Assembly: GCF_004322755.1 (NCBI RefSeq)
Contig: NZ_CP036401.1
Coordinates: 6,386,001 to 6,450,000 of the forward strand
Length of the DNA: 64,000 bases
Direction: 5' to 3'
Source: Pseudoduganella albidiflava
Lineage (GTDB): Bacteria; Pseudomonadota; Gammaproteobacteria; Burkholderiales; Burkholderiaceae_D
Both the position numbers and the translations under genes were made by a program. Numbering within the stretch: the first letter of the stretch is position 1; the number at the start of each line of letters is the position of its first letter. Below are positions 20,355-29,059 of the stretch, piece after piece. The notes beneath the pieces are model-generated. The model did no database searches. It saw only the letters and a program-made list of their open reading frames with translations, and was not told the origin of the DNA.

Positions 20355-21052
20355 GCGGCCCTTTCGCTGGCGTTGCGGGTATCGGTGACGATGCGGCCGT
20401 CGGACAGTTCCAGCCGCCGGCTGGCATAGCCGAGCAGCCGCGCATCGTGGGTGGAAAACACGAAGGTGACGCCCTTTTCCTCGTTCAGCCTGCGCATCAG
20501 GCCGATCACGGATTCGGAGGTGACGGAATCGAGGTTGGCGGTGGGCTCGTCGGCCAGCACCAGCTTCGGGTCGTTGACGAGCGCGCGGGCGATCGCCACG
20601 CGCTGGCGCTGGCCGCCGCTCATTTCGTCCGGCAGCTTGCGGGCCTGCTGTTCGAGGCCCACGTCGGCCAGCATGCGGAGGGCGCGGGCCTTGCCCTCGG
20701 CGGCCGGCACGCCGGCGATCTGCAAGGGCAGCATCACGTTTTCAAGCGCGCTCAGTACCGGCACCAGGTTGAAGCCCTGGAACACGAAGCCGATCGTGGC
20801 ATTGCGGAATTGCGCGGCGGCCGTTTCGCCGAGGGTGGCGTAATCGGTGCCGTCGATGCGCACGGTGCCCAGGTCGGCACGGTCCAGCAGGCCGACCAGG
20901 TTGAGCAGCGTGGACTTGCCGCTGCCCGAGGCGCCCCAGACGCAGGCGAATTCGCCCGGCTGCACGTGGAGGCTGAGCTTGTGCAGCGCAACAACCCTGC
21001 CCTGGTCTTTCCCGTACGCCTTCTCGACGTGGGTGAGTTCTACGATGTTCAA
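20351..21052 (-). CDS. ABC transporter ATP-binding protein, LolD/MacB family
   Basis: 233 residues with a complete nucleotide-binding domain: Walker A GASGSGKST near residues 40-48, Q-loop in GFVFQGFNLVP, signature SGGQRQR, Walker B LVLADEPTAN and the switch His in STHD. The spacing and GFNLVPVLSALENV segment are typical of LolD/MacB/FtsE. The reading frame opens with TTG at 21052, not ATG: AAGGAG sits 6 nt before it and no in-frame ATG lies nearby. It is the first large gene of the accessory block and overlaps the permease by 4 nt. A dedicated transporter for the synthase product is inferred; an ordinary LolD or MacB paralogue of other function is the alternative. Confidence 0.92.
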   Translation of the reverse strand: MNIVELTHVEKAYGKDQGRVVALHKLSLHVQPGEFACVWGASGSGKSTLLNLVGLLDRADLGTVRIDGTDYATLGETAAAQFRNATIGFVFQGFNLVPVLSALENVMLPLQIAGVPAAEGKARALRMLADVGLEQQARKLPDEMSGGQRQRVAIARALVNDPKLVLADEPTANLDSVTSESVIGLMRRLNEEKGVTFVFSTHDARLLGYASRRLELSDGRIVTDTRNASERAA

Positions 21053-21558
21053 TGGATGCTCCTTGGAAAATCAGGCAAAACGGGGCCCCGCGGCGACGCG
21101 CATGGCGTTGCCGGCCTGGGTGCATCGCGCTTGGTGGCGATGCATGCTGTCGGGGTACTGGTCGCTACCGGCGCTGGCCGGATACTGATTACCGCCTGGG
21201 ACGCAAGTCGGTCTGCTCGCGCTGGCAGGCCGGGGTCCGGGCTGGAGGGAGGCTGGAACCGTGCGCCTGGCACGGCATTGCGCGAGATGGTGTAGTCATT
21301 TGCGCCTCCCGTTCGAGTGAAGGCATCTTAGCGATGGTGCGCAGCACAATCCGTCGTGGAGTTGTGCCGCTTTTGTAGCAAATGTGTACGGGTAATGAAT
21401 GCCTGGCCAACGGGTCACCAGGAGGCGATTCCCTGCGCGCGGCTGGGTCCGGCAGGCCGGATGAGCTGGAGCGCGAGGGAATGCAGGGATGCAGCGGTTG
21501 GCGAGGCGAGCTGAGGCGAGGTGCAGAGGAAGTGGCGGGGCCGGCACCGCCGGCCCAT
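21053..21558. other. Intergenic leader region ahead of the lipopeptide block
   Basis: About 500 bp between the TTG start of the ABC ATPase and the end of pth. The promoter of the accessory operon should lie here on the minus strand, but no convincing -35/-10 pair is seen. The least GC-rich part is around 21300-21400. Apart from one short reading frame with a good ribosome site (21189-21299) there is no supported gene. GC-rich open frames on both strands look non-coding. Confidence 0.5.
21189..21299 (-). CDS. Possible 36-codon leader ORF (unproven)
   Basis: A short frame opening with ATG at 21299 after GGGAGG and a 5-nt spacer, better than many start sites in the window. The peptide would be 36 residues, polar and basic, beginning MTTPSR and ending DLRPRR, with two Cys and no signal peptide or membrane segment. 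It lies about 136 bp ahead of the ABC ATPase start on the same strand. It resembles no family I know. It could be a leader peptide, a small protein, or chance in GC-rich DNA. Confidence 0.25.
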   Translation of the reverse strand: MTTPSRAMPCQAHGSSLPPARTPACQREQTDLRPRR

Positions 21559-22131
21559 TCAGGCGCTGTGCAGTTCCATGGTCGCCTGCGCCATCTTGCC
21601 GGCGACGGCGAGGGGAATCACGTCCAGGCTCTTGCGGATCGCTTCATCGATCAGCAATTGCTCTTCGCGGCGCGGGCGGTGCAGCACGAAATCGGCCACG
21701 TTCTGCGCCAGGTTCAGCGTGCGCGGGTGGCCGATGCCGATGCGCAGCCGCCAGTAATCCTGCGTGCCGAGGGCGGCGGTGATGTCCTTCAGGCCGTTGT
21801 GGCCGCCGGAAGAGCCGCCCTTCTTCAGCTTGGCCACGCCGGGCGGCAGGTCGAGTTCGTCATGCACGACGAGGATCTCGTCGGGATTGATCTTGAAGAA
21901 GCGCGCCAGGCCGCCCACCGACTGGCCGGAGCGGTTCATGTACGTCTGCGGTTCCAGCAGCCACACCTCGCTGCCGCCGATCGACGTCTTCCCCGCCAGC
22001 GCATTGAAGCGGCTCTCGCGCTGCAGGCGGCCATTGGCGAGGTTGTCGACCAGCCAGAAGCCGGCATTGTGGCGGGTTTGCTCGTATTCGGGGCCGGGGT
22101 TGCCGAGGCCGACGATCAGGCGGATGGTCAT
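21559..22131 (-). CDS. pth: Peptidyl-tRNA hydrolase
   Basis: 190 residues, normal for bacterial Pth, which cleaves the ester bond of peptidyl-tRNA released by stalled ribosomes. Visible signature: [19 protein letters not shown] at the N-terminus with catalytic His21 and the substrate-binding Asn11, the HDELDLPPG segment with the conserved Asp, and [14 protein letters not shown]. It ends the conserved run ispE, tRNA-Gln, prs, rplY, pth on the minus strand, and is the last housekeeping gene before the accessory block. It is separated from rplY by about 300 bp of repeats and a terminator, so it probably has its own promoter. Confidence 0.97.
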   Translation of the reverse strand: MTIRLIVGLGNPGPEYEQTRHNAGFWLVDNLANGRLQRESRFNALAGKTSIGGSEVWLLEPQTYMNRSGQSVGGLARFFKINPDEILVVHDELDLPPGVAKLKKGGSSGGHNGLKDITAALGTQDYWRLRIGIGHPRTLNLAQNVADFVLHRPRREEQLLIDEAIRKSLDVIPLAVAGKMAQATMELHSA

Positions 22132-22184
22132 GGCGCGCTGGAGAATGGAAAAGGCGGATTATCGCGGAGATCGCCGCTAAACGG

Positions 22185-22265
22185 AAATATTTCCAGGAAC
22201 CGGGGTCAGACCCCATTTTCAGGAAATATTTCCTGAAATCGGGGTCTGACCCCGGTTCTGGGAAA
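22185..22265. repeat. REP-like paired hairpin repeat
   Basis: Two inverted copies of a short element between pth and rplY. Each has a 13-bp palindromic core (GGGGTCAGACCCC and GGGGTCTGACCCC), with CAGGAAATATTTCCTG forming a second palindrome between them. Same family as the repeats at 35578, 45321, 47441, 55549 and 59112. Confidence 0.85.
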
Positions 22266-22362
22266 CAAAGCGGCAAATCCGGAGAAGACCGGTCGGTCCG
22301 CCGCAGCGGTCCGACACCGACCGCAACTGCTGTCGAAGCATCAAAAATCACTCATCAAGAGG

Positions 22363-22388
22363 CAGGACTGACCCCGGTTCCCGGAAAT
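22363..22388. repeat. Truncated copy of the REP-like element
   Basis: A partial copy with GGACTGACCCCGGTTCCCGGAAAT, lacking a clean left arm, lying about 100 bp from the paired element and next to the rplY terminator. Looks like a decayed member of the same family. Confidence 0.6.
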
Positions 22389-22394
22389 ACAGGC

Positions 22395-22424
22395 GAAAAA
22401 AAACCCGCCGGAGCGGGTTTTTCT
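22395..22424 (-). terminator. Rho-independent terminator of rplY
   Basis: Read on the minus strand, an 8-bp stem AAACCCGC / GCGGGTTT with a 4-nt loop, followed by a run of eight T. It starts about 16 nt after the rplY stop codon, so it ends the rplY transcript. Confidence 0.88.
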
Positions 22425-22439
22425 CGATGCCGAAGAAGA

Positions 22440-23039
22440 TTACTTCTTTTCTTCGGTCGCGGCAGCGTCGGCGGACACTTGGCCAGCCGGTACCGATGCG
22501 GTAGCGATGGTCAGGTCGGAACCGTGGGTGACCAGGGTCACGCCTTCTGGCAGCGACAGGTTCGATGCGTGCAGCGAGGTGCCGACGTCCATGTTCGTCA
22601 GGTCGACGGTGATGAACTCAGGCAGCTTGCCCGGCAGGCAGGACACTTCGATTTCGTTGGTCACGTGGCTGATGGTCGCGCCGTGCAGTTTCACTGCCGG
22701 GGAGACTTCAGCGTTTTCGAAGTGCAGTGCCACCTTGACGTGCACCGGCTGGTTTGCGTCGACGCGCTGGAAGTCAGCGTGCAGGACCAGTTGCTTGTAT
22801 GCGTGCATCTGGAAGTCGCGCAGCAGCACTTGCTGCACTTTGCCGTCGATTTCCAGGTCCAGCACGGCGCCGTGGAAGGCTTCCTTCTTCAGCGCGTGGT
22901 ACAGCGCGTTGTGGTCCAGGGCGATCGTCACCGGGGCTTCGGTGCCGCCGTAGATGATGCCAGGGGTCTGGCCGGAATTACGCAGGCGGCGGCTCGCACC
23001 CGTGCCCTGCAGTTCGCGTTTGAATGCAACAACTTTCAT
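22440..23039 (-). CDS. rplY: 50S ribosomal protein L25, long (Ctc-type) form
   Basis: 199 residues: an N-terminal L25 domain ([20 protein letters not shown], 5S rRNA binding) and a C-terminal TL5/Ctc beta domain, ending in an Ala/Glu/Lys tail (ATEEKK). It is the long form common in Betaproteobacteria, about twice the length of the E. coli protein. The ATG at 23039 is chosen because GGAG lies 8 nt before it and the L25 domain starts there; a TTG 12 nt upstream is in frame but would overlap the ribosome site. It lies downstream of prs and is followed by a strong terminator. Confidence 0.95.
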   Translation of the reverse strand: MKVVAFKRELQGTGASRRLRNSGQTPGIIYGGTEAPVTIALDHNALYHALKKEAFHGAVLDLEIDGKVQQVLLRDFQMHAYKQLVLHADFQRVDANQPVHVKVALHFENAEVSPAVKLHGATISHVTNEIEVSCLPGKLPEFITVDLTNMDVGTSLHASNLSLPEGVTLVTHGSDLTIATASVPAGQVSADAAATEEKK

Positions 23040-23150
23040 TTGATACTCCAAAAAGAGCCGGGGTTCGTCACCCCGTTGTTATGGAGCTTCCCGCGACCAG
23101 GAAACTCCGGAAACCGGCAACGGTCGATCACCGCCGCCGGATAAAACTTC

Positions 23151-23181
23151 GGCGGCGCCGCTGGAAATCAGCGACGCCGCC
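23151..23181 (-). terminator. Hairpin between prs and rplY (probable terminator)
   Basis: A 13-bp stem with one mismatch (GGCGGCGCCGCTG / CAGCGACGCCGCC) and a 5-nt loop. On the minus strand it is followed by GAAGTTTTA, a weak T stretch. It probably gives partial termination after prs; an attenuating or mRNA-stabilising hairpin is equally possible. Confidence 0.5.
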
Positions 23182-23207
23182 TCGAATCGGATGCTTCGCC
23201 GAAAAAA

Positions 23208-24158
23208 TCAGTCGACGAACAGGGAGATCACGGAATCGCCCTTGATGATGCGCTTGAACGTTTCAGCCAGCAGCGGGGCGCAGGTCAGCTGGCGGATCTT
23301 GCCGCAAGCCTTGCCGGCGTCGGACAGCGGGATCGTGTCCGTCACCACCAGTTCGTCCAGCGACGAATTGGTGATGCGCTCGATCGCCGGGCCGGACAGC
23401 ACCGGGTGCGTGCAATACGCGATGACTTTCTTGGCGCCGCGTTCCTTCAGCACTTCGGCGGCTTTCACCAGCGTGCCGGCGGTGTCGACCATGTCGTCCA
23501 TGATCACGCAGTTGCGGCCTTCCACGTCGCCGATGATGTTCATCACTTCGGAAACGTTGGCTTTCGGACGGCGCTTGTCGATGATCGCCAGGTCGCAGCC
23601 GAGGCGCTTGGCCAGCGCACGGGCACGCACCACGCCGCCGACGTCGGGCGACACCACCAGCAGGTCCTGGTGATCCTTCTTCTGCAGGTCGCCCAGCAGG
23701 ATCGGCGAAGCGTAGATGTTATCGACGGGGATATCGAAGAAACCCTGGATCTGGTCGGCGTGCAGGTCCATGATCAGGACGCGCTCGACACCGGCTTCTT
23801 CCAGCATGTTGGCAACCACCTTGGCCGAGATCGCGACGCGGGCGGAACGCGGGCGGCGGTCCTGGCGGGCGTAACCAAAGTAAGGGATGGCGGCCGTGAT
23901 GCGGCCAGCGGATGCGCGTTTCAGGGCATCGACCATCAGGATCAGTTCCATCAGGCTGTCGTTGGTGGGCGCGCAGGTCGACTGCAGCACGAAGACGTCT
24001 TTACCGCGGACGTTTTCGTTAATTTCGACCATTACTTCGCCGTCCGAGAATTTCGAAACGACCGCTTTGCCGAGAGGGATGCCGAGATTTTTCGCGACCC
24101 CTTCTGCCAACGCAGGATTAGCGTTGCCGGTAAAAACCATCAGGTTTTCATAAGCCAT
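23208..24158 (-). CDS. prs: Ribose-phosphate pyrophosphokinase
   Basis: 316 residues, standard for PRPP synthase, which makes 5-phosphoribosyl 1-pyrophosphate from ribose 5-phosphate and ATP for purine, pyrimidine, His, Trp and NAD synthesis. Visible motifs: [20 protein letters not shown], the ATP flexible-loop region [30 protein letters not shown], and the PRPP-binding loop [12 protein letters not shown] near residues 215-230. The ATG at 24158 gives the normal N-terminus ([15 protein letters not shown]); a longer upstream frame is not needed. It lies behind tRNA-Gln and a bidirectional terminator, so its promoter must lie within the 70 bp in front of it. Confidence 0.97.
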   Translation of the reverse strand: MAYENLMVFTGNANPALAEGVAKNLGIPLGKAVVSKFSDGEVMVEINENVRGKDVFVLQSTCAPTNDSLMELILMVDALKRASAGRITAAIPYFGYARQDRRPRSARVAISAKVVANMLEEAGVERVLIMDLHADQIQGFFDIPVDNIYASPILLGDLQKKDHQDLLVVSPDVGGVVRARALAKRLGCDLAIIDKRRPKANVSEVMNIIGDVEGRNCVIMDDMVDTAGTLVKAAEVLKERGAKKVIAYCTHPVLSGPAIERITNSSLDELVVTDTIPLSDAGKACGKIRQLTCAPLLAETFKRIIKGDSVISLFVD

Positions 24159-24229
24159 GGGAGTCCCAGGAAGGTAAGCTTTGACTTGAAATACCACCGA
24201 TAAACACACAGGAAATCGGCGTCGGAATA

Positions 24230-24266
24230 AAAAAGCCCCGGCTGAGCAGGGGCATTTTTTTTATTT
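24230..24266. terminator. Bidirectional terminator between tRNA-Gln and prs
   Basis: Stem GCCCC / GGGGC with A-rich and T-rich flanks on both sides (AAAAA before, ATTTTTTTTATTTT after). On the minus strand it would end the tRNA-Gln transcript before prs. Confidence 0.75.
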
Positions 24267-24336
24267 TCTAGGCTGTCCAGGCTACGCACCTTACGAACCC
24301 GCGCTGCGCTGCGCTTCGACAGACTTGAAGAATTGG

Positions 24337-24413
24337 TGGCAGGGGAACAAGGATTCGAACCTTGGTATGCCGGAATCAAAATCCGGTGCCTTAACCAGCT
24401 TGGCGATTCCCCT
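24337..24413 (-). tRNA. tRNA-Gln (anticodon TTG)
   Basis: 77-nt cloverleaf on the minus strand. The acceptor stem AGGGGAA pairs with TTCCCCT, followed by G and an encoded CCA (24337-24339). The anticodon arm is CCGGA-TTTTGAT-TCCGG, giving anticodon TTG; the T-arm has GGTTCGAATCC. It sits between ispE and prs, the usual place in related Burkholderiales, with its own promoter upstream. Confidence 0.97.
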
Positions 24414-24448
24414 ACGCTTGACTGACTGTGTTCCGTCAGATGGCGAGC

Positions 24449-24477
24449 ATTATACTAGCAAAACGACGTAACACCAA
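24449..24477 (-). promoter_or_regulatory. Sigma70-type promoter of tRNA-Gln
   Basis: On the minus strand: TTGGTG, 17-bp spacer, then a perfect TATAAT, about 35 nt before the tRNA 5' end. AT-rich for this genome. Confidence 0.72.
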
Positions 24478-24508
24478 ATCTTTTTACGCTTCGCAACTTT
24501 CACACCGT

Positions 24509-25411
24509 TCAAAGTGCCAGCGGGTGCCTGCCCAGCGCCTTTGCTTTCCACCCCTTCCAGGTGGCTGGTGCCTGTCGATGAAATTCATCGAGCACCGCAT
24601 CGGCTTGTTCTTCGCTGTAAAACGCGCAGAACACGCATGCACCGGAGCCAGTCATCCTGGCATCGCCGTGAGCCCCCAGCCATTCCACCGCCTCGGCTAC
24701 CGGCGGGAACAAGCGGGTGGCCACTTGTTGCAAATCGTTTTTCCCGAACTGTCGCAGCTCACTGCTCTGAACCGCGTAGTGCCTGGAAAAGTCCGAGATT
24801 ATGACGGCGGCTGTGTTCCTTGTCAAATGCTCCGACGTAAAAATGTGTGCAGTCGGCACTTGCACGCCCGGTTCGATGACGACATACCAACAGTCCGGTC
24901 CCGCGACGGCTTGCAGCGCCTCGCCCACGCCTTCCGCGAACGCCGTTTCGCCGAAGATGAAGAACGGGATGTCGGCGCCCAGCGGCAGGCCGAGGTCCAT
25001 CAGCTCCTGTTTCGACAGCCCGGCCTTCCACAGCCGGTTCAGCGCCAGCAGCGTGGTGGCGGCATCGGACGAGCCGCCGCCCAGCCCGCCGCCCATCGGC
25101 AGGATCTTGTGGAGCGCGATGTCAACGCCCGGCGGTGGCGTGCCCGTGCGGCGCAAGACTTCCGCCTGCAGCACGCGGGCGGCGCGAATGACCAGGTCCT
25201 GCTCTTCCGGCACGCCGGGAATCTCGGTCACGCGGCGGATTTGCCCGTCGCCGCGCAGCGTGAAGTCCAGCGTATCGCAGCGGTCGATCATCTGGAACAC
25301 CGTCTGCAGCAGGTGGTAGCCGTCCGGACGGCGGCCCGTCACGTGCAGGAACAGGTTCAGCTTGGCCGGTGCCGGGCAGGCCAGCAGGCGATCGTCGTCG
25401 CGGCCCGTCAT
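24509..25411 (-). CDS. ispE: 4-diphosphocytidyl-2-C-methyl-D-erythritol kinase
   Basis: 300 residues. A GHMP kinase that phosphorylates CDP-methylerythritol in the MEP route to isoprenoids. Visible: [21 protein letters not shown] at the N-terminus, the ATP loop [14 protein letters not shown], the [10 protein letters not shown] segment, and the C-terminal GARMTGSG-type motif ([12 protein letters not shown]). The start ATG at 25411 overlaps the lolB stop (ATGA), showing translational coupling. A much longer open frame continues upstream in phase, but it is only the shifted frame of lolB. Confidence 0.96.
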   Translation of the reverse strand: MTGRDDDRLLACPAPAKLNLFLHVTGRRPDGYHLLQTVFQMIDRCDTLDFTLRGDGQIRRVTEIPGVPEEQDLVIRAARVLQAEVLRRTGTPPPGVDIALHKILPMGGGLGGGSSDAATTLLALNRLWKAGLSKQELMDLGLPLGADIPFFIFGETAFAEGVGEALQAVAGPDCWYVVIEPGVQVPTAHIFTSEHLTRNTAAVIISDFSRHYAVQSSELRQFGKNDLQQVATRLFPPVAEAVEWLGAHGDARMTGSGACVFCAFYSEEQADAVLDEFHRQAPATWKGWKAKALGRHPLAL

Positions 25412-26046
25412 GGCGCGGCGGCTCCGTCGACCACGATGCGGATGTCGATGTTCTCGATGTCGCCGGTGGCGCCCCGGCGGGCATCGATGCGGCGCGGCCT
25501 GGGCGGCGCCGCGCCCTCCTGCCACGACACGAATTCCAGTTCCCAGCCATCGTGCGTGGTCACTTTCGGCTGCGCCGGGCTGGCCGCGAAGCGCTGGCCA
25601 TCGGCCGCCACCGCGTAGCCTTGCAGCCAGTCGCGCAGGCCGGACACGGGCAGCGGCCAGCCGAGCACCTGCGCCGTCAGCGTGTCGACATCGCTGGCCG
25701 TGCGCGGCGGGTTGTTGCCTTCCTTGAGGGTGACCGCGCCGGGCGTGACGGCGATGGTGGCAATGGTCTGCCCCAGCGGCGAGGCCAGCGTCACATCGGT
25801 GCGCGCCTCGCTCTGGCGCCAGGCGAACTTGCCGGAAATGGATTCCTGCTTGCCGGCGCGCAGGTAGTTGACGGACAGGCGGCCATCGAGTTCGACCTTG
25901 CTGGCATACGGCGCCACGGCGGCCGTGGACAGCGCGGCCGGCGGTGCGCTGGCACAGCCGGCCAGCAGCCCGGCCGCGCAGGCCAGGATGGCGCAAGGAA
26001 TGCCGATGCGAGTGGAAATGCGGGTGGAAAGGCGGGCCTTGCTCAT
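25408..26046 (-). CDS. lolB: Outer-membrane lipoprotein LolB
   Basis: 212 residues. A lipoprotein signal peptide ends in LLAGC (Cys about residue 31), so the protein is acylated; LolB receives lipoproteins from LolA and inserts them in the outer membrane. The mature part has the LolB pattern: [36 protein letters not shown], and [16 protein letters not shown]. It is coupled to ispE by a 4-nt overlap. Its position apart from the LolDE-like genes at 19116-21052 matters: this is the housekeeping sorting factor, while the accessory block carries its own LolA-like protein. Confidence 0.93.
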   Translation of the reverse strand: MSKARLSTRISTRIGIPCAILACAAGLLAGCASAPPAALSTAAVAPYASKVELDGRLSVNYLRAGKQESISGKFAWRQSEARTDVTLASPLGQTIATIAVTPGAVTLKEGNNPPRTASDVDTLTAQVLGWPLPVSGLRDWLQGYAVAADGQRFAASPAQPKVTTHDGWELEFVSWQEGAAPPRPRRIDARRGATGDIENIDIRIVVDGAAAP

Positions 26047-26111
26047 GCGGTCCTTGTTCTTCGTTGGTTATTCGTTGATTATTCGTTGGTTGATCAAGCG
26101 GGCATTGAAGC

Positions 26112-26150
26112 CGGTGCCGGGATCCCGCAAGGATTCCGGCACCGTTTTTT
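26112..26150 (+). terminator. Strong plus-oriented hairpin with T-run between two minus-strand genes
   Basis: A 14-bp stem (CGGTGCCGGGATCC / GGATTCCGGCACCG, one G-T pair) with loop CGCAA, followed on the plus strand by six T. On the minus strand no T-run follows. It lies just after the TPR gene's stop and before lolB; nearby, 26061-26097 carries three imperfect copies of TTATTCGTTGG. Confidence 0.65.
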
Positions 26151-26151
26151 A

Positions 26152-27963
26152 TCACAGACTGGTGTTCAGCCGCGCCAGCGTATCGCGCAGCGCGTCGCTG
26201 CCCGGGTCCTTGGCGCGCGCTGCGCGCCACAGCTTCTGCGCCTCGTCGCGCTTGCCGCGCTGCCACAGCACTTCGCCCAGGTGCACCGCGATCTCGGCAT
26301 CGCTGCGCAGCGCATAGGCACGGCGCAGCGTGGCTTCCGCTTCGTCCAGCCGGCCCTGGCGGAACTGCACCCAGCCCATCGAATCCATGATGTAGGGATC
26401 GTTCGGCGCCATCTTCAGGGCCTTGTCGATCAGCGCATGCGCTTCGTCGAGGCGCACGCCGCGCTCGGCCAGCGAGTAGCCGAGCGCATTGTAGGCGTGG
26501 TGGTTGTCCGGCACGGCGGCCATCACCTTGCGCAGCGCCGCTTCCATTTCCTCGGGCTTGTCCTGCTTTTCGGCGGCCAGCGCGAAGTCGTACAGCAGGT
26601 CCGGGCTGTCCGGGAAGCGCTGCACGGCATCGGCCAGCAGCATGTAGGCTTCGCCGTTGCGGCCGGCATCGCGCAGCAGCTGGCCCTCCGTCTGCAGCAC
26701 CTCGGCCTGCTCGGCGGGATCGACGGCGGCGATCTCGTGCAGCATGGTGCGGGCCCGTTCCAGCTCGCCCTTCTTCGCGGTGAGGTGCGCGCGCTTCAGG
26801 CGCGACGTCATGTACAGCCGCGGGTCGTCGCTGCTCACCTTGTCCAGCCAGCCCAGCGCGCCGTCGAAATCGCCCCGCTCCTCGGCGATTTGCGCCAGCA
26901 GCATCAGCCCTTTCGACGGGTCGCGCTCCGGATCGTCGCTGTCGCCCAGCACGGCCACGAAACGGCGCAGGTAGTCTTCCGCGCCCTTCTGGTCGCTGGC
27001 CTGGATCGACATGATGCCCAAGGCGTACAGCGTGCCGGGATTGTCCGGTTCATCCTTCAGCATCCGTTCGAACTGGGCGCGCGCCGCGTCGTAGCGCTTC
27101 TGCTCCACCAGCAGGCGCGCGTACGCCGAGCGCACCTCGCGCGCGTTCGGGTTCTTCTTCAGGAAGCCGGCGAACAGCTGGCCGGCCGCGTCGGCATCGC
27201 CCATCACCTGCGCCAGCGTGAGCGCCGACAGTTCGGAATCGGGCTTCAGTTCCAGCGCGCGCTTCGCCTCGGCCATCGCGCGGTCGCGATTCTCGGCCGC
27301 GTAGGCGGCCTGGGCCAGCACCAGGTGGCTTTCCATCGTGGCGCCGTAGGGTGCCAGCACGCGTTCCATCAGCGCGAACGCCGCGGCCTTGTCCTTCGCC
27401 CGCAGCAGGTACTGCTGCATCTGGAACATGACGAGGCCGCGCGCCTCGGCCGGTGTGGCGCCCAGGCGCTGCGCGAAGACCTGCTCGGACTCGGACAGGT
27501 CGTCGCCCAGCACGGAAAAGCCCAGGAAATACTGCACCGCCTCATCGGAATCGGGCGCCAGTTCGCGCCACAGGCGGATTGCCGCCAGCGCCTCGTTGCC
27601 CTGCTTGGCGGCCAGCGCCATCTCGGCCGACCGGCGCGCCAGCCGCGGGTCGCGGGTCTGCTGCGCCAGCACCATCATCGACACATAGGCGCTTTGCCAC
27701 TGGCCCCGCTTGAAATCCAGTTCGGCCTTGGTGAGCTTGTAGAACAGGTCGCTGGTCAGCTCGACGGCGGGCAGCTTTTCCTCGTGCTGCAGGGTAGCGG
27801 CGATGGCGTCCGCGCCCGGGTCCTCGGACTCCGCAGCCACTGTGGGAGACGCTGCCGGCGCGGCGGCGGCTTCGCCGACTGCCTGTTTTTGTGGCGCAAC
27901 AGCGCACGCGGACAGCAGGGCCGAGAGGGTTACAATGGCGAGTGCGTATTTCAAGGCTTGCAT
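26152..27963 (-). CDS. TPR-repeat lipoprotein
   Basis: 603 residues. The signal peptide ends in LLSAC, so it should be a lipoprotein facing the periplasm. After an Ala-rich linker, tetratricopeptide repeats fill most of the chain, clearest in the C-terminal half (for example [80 protein letters not shown]). TPRs serve as protein-binding scaffolds. The start at 27963 is chosen because it gives the signal peptide directly. This gene commonly neighbours mutM and lolB in Betaproteobacteria; it is divergent from mutM. Partner and role are unknown; an envelope assembly or secretion role is likely. Confidence 0.85.
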   Translation of the reverse strand: MQALKYALAIVTLSALLSACAVAPQKQAVGEAAAAPAASPTVAAESEDPGADAIAATLQHEEKLPAVELTSDLFYKLTKAELDFKRGQWQSAYVSMMVLAQQTRDPRLARRSAEMALAAKQGNEALAAIRLWRELAPDSDEAVQYFLGFSVLGDDLSESEQVFAQRLGATPAEARGLVMFQMQQYLLRAKDKAAAFALMERVLAPYGATMESHLVLAQAAYAAENRDRAMAEAKRALELKPDSELSALTLAQVMGDADAAGQLFAGFLKKNPNAREVRSAYARLLVEQKRYDAARAQFERMLKDEPDNPGTLYALGIMSIQASDQKGAEDYLRRFVAVLGDSDDPERDPSKGLMLLAQIAEERGDFDGALGWLDKVSSDDPRLYMTSRLKRAHLTAKKGELERARTMLHEIAAVDPAEQAEVLQTEGQLLRDAGRNGEAYMLLADAVQRFPDSPDLLYDFALAAEKQDKPEEMEAALRKVMAAVPDNHHAYNALGYSLAERGVRLDEAHALIDKALKMAPNDPYIMDSMGWVQFRQGRLDEAEATLRRAYALRSDAEIAVHLGEVLWQRGKRDEAQKLWRAARAKDPGSDALRDTLARLNTSL

Positions 27964-28198
27964 CCAGGTCGGGTCAAACCCTGATTCTACGCCCAACCAT
28001 CGCCGGCACGGCTTCGCTGCTGTAACGCGCAGGCATGGTGCATTGCCGGCCTTGTTTCCCTCGGTAATATGGGCTGTGATACACGGGCTGTGATGCACAA
28101 GCTGGAATGCAGGCCCGGTACGAGCCCCGGTACGGCTCGCGGCACCACCGTACAACTTGCAGCACACATTTTCCATCGTCCGATCCGCCATCAGCCTT

Positions 28199-29032
28199 AT
28201 GCCAGAATTACCGGAAGTTGAAGTCACCCGGCGCGGCGTCGCGCCCCACATCGAAGGCCGCGCCGTGCGCGAGGTGGTGCTGCGCCGGGCCGGCCTGCGC
28301 TGGCCCTTCCCCGCCGCCCTGCCGGAAATCCTGGCCGACCGCACGGTGACGACGACGGGGCGCCGCGGCAAGTACCTGCTGGTGGAATTCGAACACGGCA
28401 CGCTGATCATCCACCTGGGCATGAGCGGCCACCTGCGCGTGCTGCCGCCGGGCGTGCCGGCGCAGAAGCACGACCACATCGACATCGTGGTGGAAGGCCC
28501 GCAGGGGCAGCAGGTGCTGCGCATGACGGACCCGCGCCGCTTCGGCGCCGTGCTGTGGCATCCGAACGAGGAAGGCGAGCTCGATTCGCACCTGCTGCTG
28601 CGCGGCCTGGGCGTGGAGCCGCTCGGCCCGGAATTCACCGGCGAACTGCTGTACCGGAAGACGCGCGGCCGCACGGTCGCCGTGAAGTCGGCCCTGCTGG
28701 CCGGCGACATCGTGGTCGGTGTCGGCAATATCTACTGTTCCGAAAGCCTGTTCCGCGCCGGGATCAACCCGAAGACGCCGGCCGGCCGCATCGGCCTGGC
28801 GCGCTACGAGAAGCTGGCGCAGGCGATCCGCGACGTGCTGGCCGAGGCGATCGTCCAGGGCGGCAGCACGCTGCGCGACTTCATCGCGGTGAATGGCCAG
28901 TCCGGCTATTTCCAGAACACGTATTTCGTGTACGACCGGGCGGGCCTGCCGTGCCGCGTGTGCGGCGCCCCGATCCGGCAGATCAAGCAGGGGCAGCGCT
29001 CCACCTTCTATTGTGTCAGTTGCCAAAAATGA
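28199..29032 (+). CDS. mutM: Formamidopyrimidine-DNA glycosylase
   Basis: 277 residues. Removes 8-oxoguanine and ring-opened purines from DNA and cleaves the abasic site. After Met removal it starts with [12 protein letters not shown]: Pro is the Schiff-base nucleophile and Glu the next catalytic residue. Lys in the [10 protein letters not shown] region, the helix-two-turn-helix segment ([16 protein letters not shown]) and the C-terminal zinc finger CRVC-x(16)-CVSC are all present. The ATG at 28199 is required for the PELPEVE start. First gene of a plus-strand run with a dynamin-like GTPase and mutY. Confidence 0.97.
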   Translation: MPELPEVEVTRRGVAPHIEGRAVREVVLRRAGLRWPFPAALPEILADRTVTTTGRRGKYLLVEFEHGTLIIHLGMSGHLRVLPPGVPAQKHDHIDIVVEGPQGQQVLRMTDPRRFGAVLWHPNEEGELDSHLLLRGLGVEPLGPEFTGELLYRKTRGRTVAVKSALLAGDIVVGVGNIYCSESLFRAGINPKTPAGRIGLARYEKLAQAIRDVLAEAIVQGGSTLRDFIAVNGQSGYFQNTYFVYDRAGLPCRVCGAPIRQIKQGQRSTFYCVSCQK

Positions 29033-29059
29033 GTTGTCAAAAGTGAAGCGAAACCAGCC

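Noticed and set aside
22185..22265. Insertion sequence remnant at the GGGGTCAGACCCC repeats
   Set aside because: No transposase fragment or target duplication; the pattern is of short REP-type hairpins recurring in many gaps.
25412..26266. N-terminal extension that would make ispE 585 residues
   Set aside because: The extra part is the shifted frame of lolB and has no domain. The ATG at 25411 gives a normal IspE.
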